Shown in pieces: positions 62,159 through 64,000 of a DNA stretch of 64,000 nt. A program made the translations under genes and the position numbers. Origin of the DNA: Teretinema zuelzerae (GTDB lineage: Bacteria; Spirochaetota; Spirochaetia; Treponematales; Treponemataceae). Location of the stretch: the NCBI RefSeq assembly GCF_021021555.1, contig NZ_JAINWA010000001.1:1178001-1242000 (forward strand). Reading direction: 5' to 3'. Every line of letters starts with the position of its first letter. The first letter of the stretch is position 1. Below the pieces are notes generated by a model. It saw only the letters and a list, made by a program, of their open reading frames with translations. It made no database searches and was not told the DNA's origin.

Positions 62159-62950
62159 TCAGGCAAAGCCGAGAGCTGTCGATGCTTCGACCGGCGTAAT
62201 GCCGATATCGAGGGCGAACCGCTCGGCTCGCCGCGCGCCTTCGATCGCCTCTTCCGGCTGGTGGGCGTCGGAATTGCATATGATAACCGCGCCGGCGTCA
62301 GCCGCCATTTCCCAGAACTCCCGCACCGGATAGGGAGACCGCATGCCGTTGTCCCCCTGAATCTGAGGCCGCAGCAGGCCGAGACCGTTCACTTCCATCG
62401 GAATTTTTGCGGCTATCGCGGCGTCGATAATATCGCGGCATGCCGCCTTCACCTCGGACGTCATGCGGGTAAACCCCGCCAAAAACAAATCGGGATGGGC
62501 GAAGCAATCGTAGAGGCCCGTAGACAGGGCCTCCAGGGTCAGCGCGACATAGCGTTTTAACAGAGGCTCGTCGGTAACGTCGGGAATATAATAAAACTCG
62601 CCTCCGTCGGGAACCCAATGAGACCCGTACACCAGATACTCGGCGCCGTACTCCCCTTTCAGCACATCCCGATACCAGGAACCGAAGGCCGGATGCCATT
62701 CGCATTCGAACCCCCAGCGAACGGGGATCGGAGATGCGGCTTTCGCCTTCTCGAGAAGGCCGAGATATTCGGGAACCGATGAAACGGCCATCCGGCTCCC
62801 CGGCCAGACGGAATCGTCGGGATAGGGGCAATGATCGGAAATGCCGAGAAAGGAAGCTCCTCCGGCGACAGCCTCACGGATGTAATCCGCAGGTTCGCCG
62901 GAAGCGTGTTTGCATAATCGCGTATGAGTATGAAAAGATGAATGTACCAC
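62159..62950 (-). CDS. PHP-domain histidinol-phosphatase-like protein, GTG start
   Basis: A 263-residue PHP phosphoesterase. Metal motifs: F-H-T-H-T near the start, I-S-D-H-C, E-C-E-W, C-F-A-H-P-D and N-S-D-A-H. It resembles HisJ-type histidinol-phosphatases, but no his genes are nearby. The GTG at 62950 is chosen because a TATAGT box ends seven bases upstream and the family motif begins at once; the ATG at 62986 lies upstream of the -10. Confidence 0.88.
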   Translation of the reverse strand: MVHSSFHTHTRLCKHASGEPADYIREAVAGGASFLGISDHCPYPDDSVWPGSRMAVSSVPEYLGLLEKAKAASPIPVRWGFECEWHPAFGSWYRDVLKGEYGAEYLVYGSHWVPDGGEFYYIPDVTDEPLLKRYVALTLEALSTGLYDCFAHPDLFLAGFTRMTSEVKAACRDIIDAAIAAKIPMEVNGLGLLRPQIQGDNGMRSPYPVREFWEMAADAGAVIICNSDAHQPEEAIEGARRAERFALDIGITPVEASTALGFA

Positions 62951-62957
62951 GATCCGA

Positions 62958-62986
62958 ACTATATCAACTTCGCACAGGTCGGGCAA
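62958..62986 (-). promoter_or_regulatory. Leaderless promoter of the PHP gene
   Basis: On the minus strand TTGCCC (62981-62986), a 17-base spacer and TATAGT (62958-62963), seven bases before a GTG start. Confidence 0.65.
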
Positions 62987-63008
62987 TCAGCCTCCGGGAA
63001 AACGGCTC

Positions 63009-63038
63009 TTGACATCGGCTTTTCTTTCTGTTTAGATT
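63009..63038 (+). promoter_or_regulatory. Promoter of the SAM-riboswitch/metN transcript
   Basis: TTGACA (63009-63014), an 18-base spacer and TAGATT (63033-63038). Transcription would begin at the 5' end of the aptamer. Confidence 0.75.
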
Positions 63039-63039
63039 G

Positions 63040-63174
63040 CCTCATCTCTTATCAAGAGCGGCAGAGGGACTGGCCCTATGAAGCCCGGCAACCGATTTTC
63101 ACGGTGCCAATTCCAGAAGATGAGAGAGGTAATGATTATTATCAGAAGCCTCCCGTACGGGAGGCTTTTTTTTT
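63040..63174 (+). promoter_or_regulatory. SAM-I (S-box) riboswitch with terminator
   Basis: S-box blocks in order: CTCATCTC (P1), ATCAAGAG, GCAGAGGGACTGGCCC, TGAAGCCCGGCAACC, CGGTGCCAATTCC and GATGAGAG closing P1. A terminator hairpin AAGCCTCCC/GGGAGGCTT with a T run ends at 63174. SAM binding should stop transcription before metN. Confidence 0.95.
63146..63174 (+). terminator. Riboswitch-controlled terminator before metN
   Basis: AAGCCTCCC and GGGAGGCTT arms with a short loop followed by nine T. It is the expression platform of the SAM-I element. Confidence 0.9.
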
Positions 63175-63187
63175 CAGGAGGTCCGGA

Positions 63188-64000
63188 ATGATTCAACTCC
63201 GCAATGTTTCGAGACGGTACGGAGAGCGAACGGCTGTGAACGCAGTCGATCTCGACATTCCCGGAAACACCATATACGGCATAATCGGGAAAAGCGGCGC
63301 GGGAAAGTCCACGCTGATACGGCTCATCAGCCTGCTGGAAAAGCCGGACTCGGGCGAAATCCGTTTCGGCGAAGACAGGGTCGACAATCTGACAGGAGAC
63401 GCCCTCATCGGGCAACGCCGGAAAATCGGCATGATCTTCCAGAATTTCAACCTTTTCGGATCCCGCACAGCCGGCGGAAACATAGCCTATCCCCTGGAAA
63501 TCTCGGGAAAGCCCCGCAAGGAAACAGAACGCCGCGTGCAGGAGCTCCTTGAACTGGTCGGACTGGAAGGCAGGGGGAACGCTCCCGTCAGCACCCTCTC
63601 CGGAGGACAGAAGCAGAGGGTCGCCATCGCCCGAGCCCTCGCGGTCGAACCGGACATTCTGTTCTGCGACGAAGCGACGAGCGCCCTCGATCCCCAGACG
63701 ACGCGGTCGATCCTCGAATTATTAAAGAATCTCCAGAAAAACATGAATCTCAGCATCGTCATGATAACCCATCAGATGGAGGTAGTGAGGGACGCCTGCC
63801 GGTCCGTGGCCGTTCTGGACGAAGGCAAAATCGCGGAAACGGGTCTCGTCGCGGATATTTTCTCGCGTCCGCAAGCGGCCGTTACCCGCGAATTCCTGAC
63901 TCACCTCAACCCGCTGGAAAGCATCGCCGAATCGTCCTGCCCGGATCTGGTGCGCTGGTCGCATGAGGGAGGCGCGTACATCCTCCGGTTCAGAGGCGCC
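63188..64000 (+). CDS. metN: Methionine ABC transporter ATPase MetN (partial, cut by window end)
   Basis: The first 271 residues of an ABC ATPase. Walker A is G-K-S-G-A-G-K-S-T, signature L-S-G-G-Q-K-Q-R and Walker B I-L-F-C-D-E-A-T-S-A-L-D-P, then T-H-Q-M. The last visible residues begin the NIL-type C-terminal extension typical of MetN. AGGAGG precedes the ATG. The SAM riboswitch upstream supports methionine uptake as its role. metI and metQ are expected beyond the window. Confidence 0.93.
   Translation, partial: MIQLRNVSRRYGERTAVNAVDLDIPGNTIYGIIGKSGAGKSTLIRLISLLEKPDSGEIRFGEDRVDNLTGDALIGQRRKIGMIFQNFNLFGSRTAGGNIAYPLEISGKPRKETERRVQELLELVGLEGRGNAPVSTLSGGQKQRVAIARALAVEPDILFCDEATSALDPQTTRSILELLKNLQKNMNLSIVMITHQMEVVRDACRSVAVLDEGKIAETGLVADIFSRPQAAVTREFLTHLNPLESIAESSCPDLVRWSHEGGAYILRFRGA

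Overview
The window is GC-rich bacterial chromosome with a Gram-negative envelope (lptC-lptA-lptB, an RND pump with its adaptor, many lipoproteins) and chemotaxis genes (cheR-cheB). The two-TM acidic-repeat protein, the kinase-like ATPase/cNMP-domain fusion and the gene set as a whole suggest a spirochaete, probably of the Treponema group. That assignment is inference from gene content, not from a marker gene. No transposase, integrase, phage gene or CRISPR array was seen, and no gene-free stretch exceeds 300 bases.

Layout. 0.1-5.3 kb: a two-gene operon of unknown membrane proteins, tRNA-Arg(CCT), and a DUF1700-like/DUF4097-like pair. 5.4-12.6 kb: an RND pump, then a copper operon copA-copZ-csoR behind a CsoR-type operator. 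12.7-19.3 kb: a GGDEF-PilZ protein, a secreted protein, and glgX-glgP. 19.3-27 kb: a signalling ATPase/cNMP protein and an AddAB-like helicase-nuclease pair whose AddB half is frameshifted. 27-30.6 kb: a ribose-type sugar ABC transporter. 30.7-35.7 kb: a two-component system translationally coupled to a second sugar transporter that lacks an ATPase. 35.8-43.2 kb: an ADA-family amidohydrolase, mnmG, a thiamine ABC operon under a TPP riboswitch, and a PfkB kinase. 43.2-53.9 kb: rny, the lpt genes, cheR-cheB, an RseC-like protein, a YmdB-like protein, a TPR protein, a BFN-UVR protein, a prenyl synthase and rlmE. 54-64 kb: a LysM/M23 lipoprotein, an ECF sigma factor with a frameshifted anti-sigma gene, a FliL-like protein, hflX, the acidic-repeat membrane protein, NUDIX and thioesterase genes on an interlocked divergent promoter, a PHP phosphatase, and a SAM-I riboswitch before a partial metN.

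Most interesting signals. (1) At least eight genes have a good -10 box only 6-11 bases before the start codon and no Shine-Dalgarno, implying frequent leaderless mRNAs. (2) The YmdB-like protein has lost most of its metal ligands. (3) The sensor kinase at 30.7 kb appears to start at ATT behind a perfect Shine-Dalgarno. (4) Two genes carry single frameshifts. (5) A chain of hairpins ending in a terminator follows rny. (6) One membrane protein carries 27 tandem six-residue acidic repeats. Nothing here is a clear new defence or mobile system.
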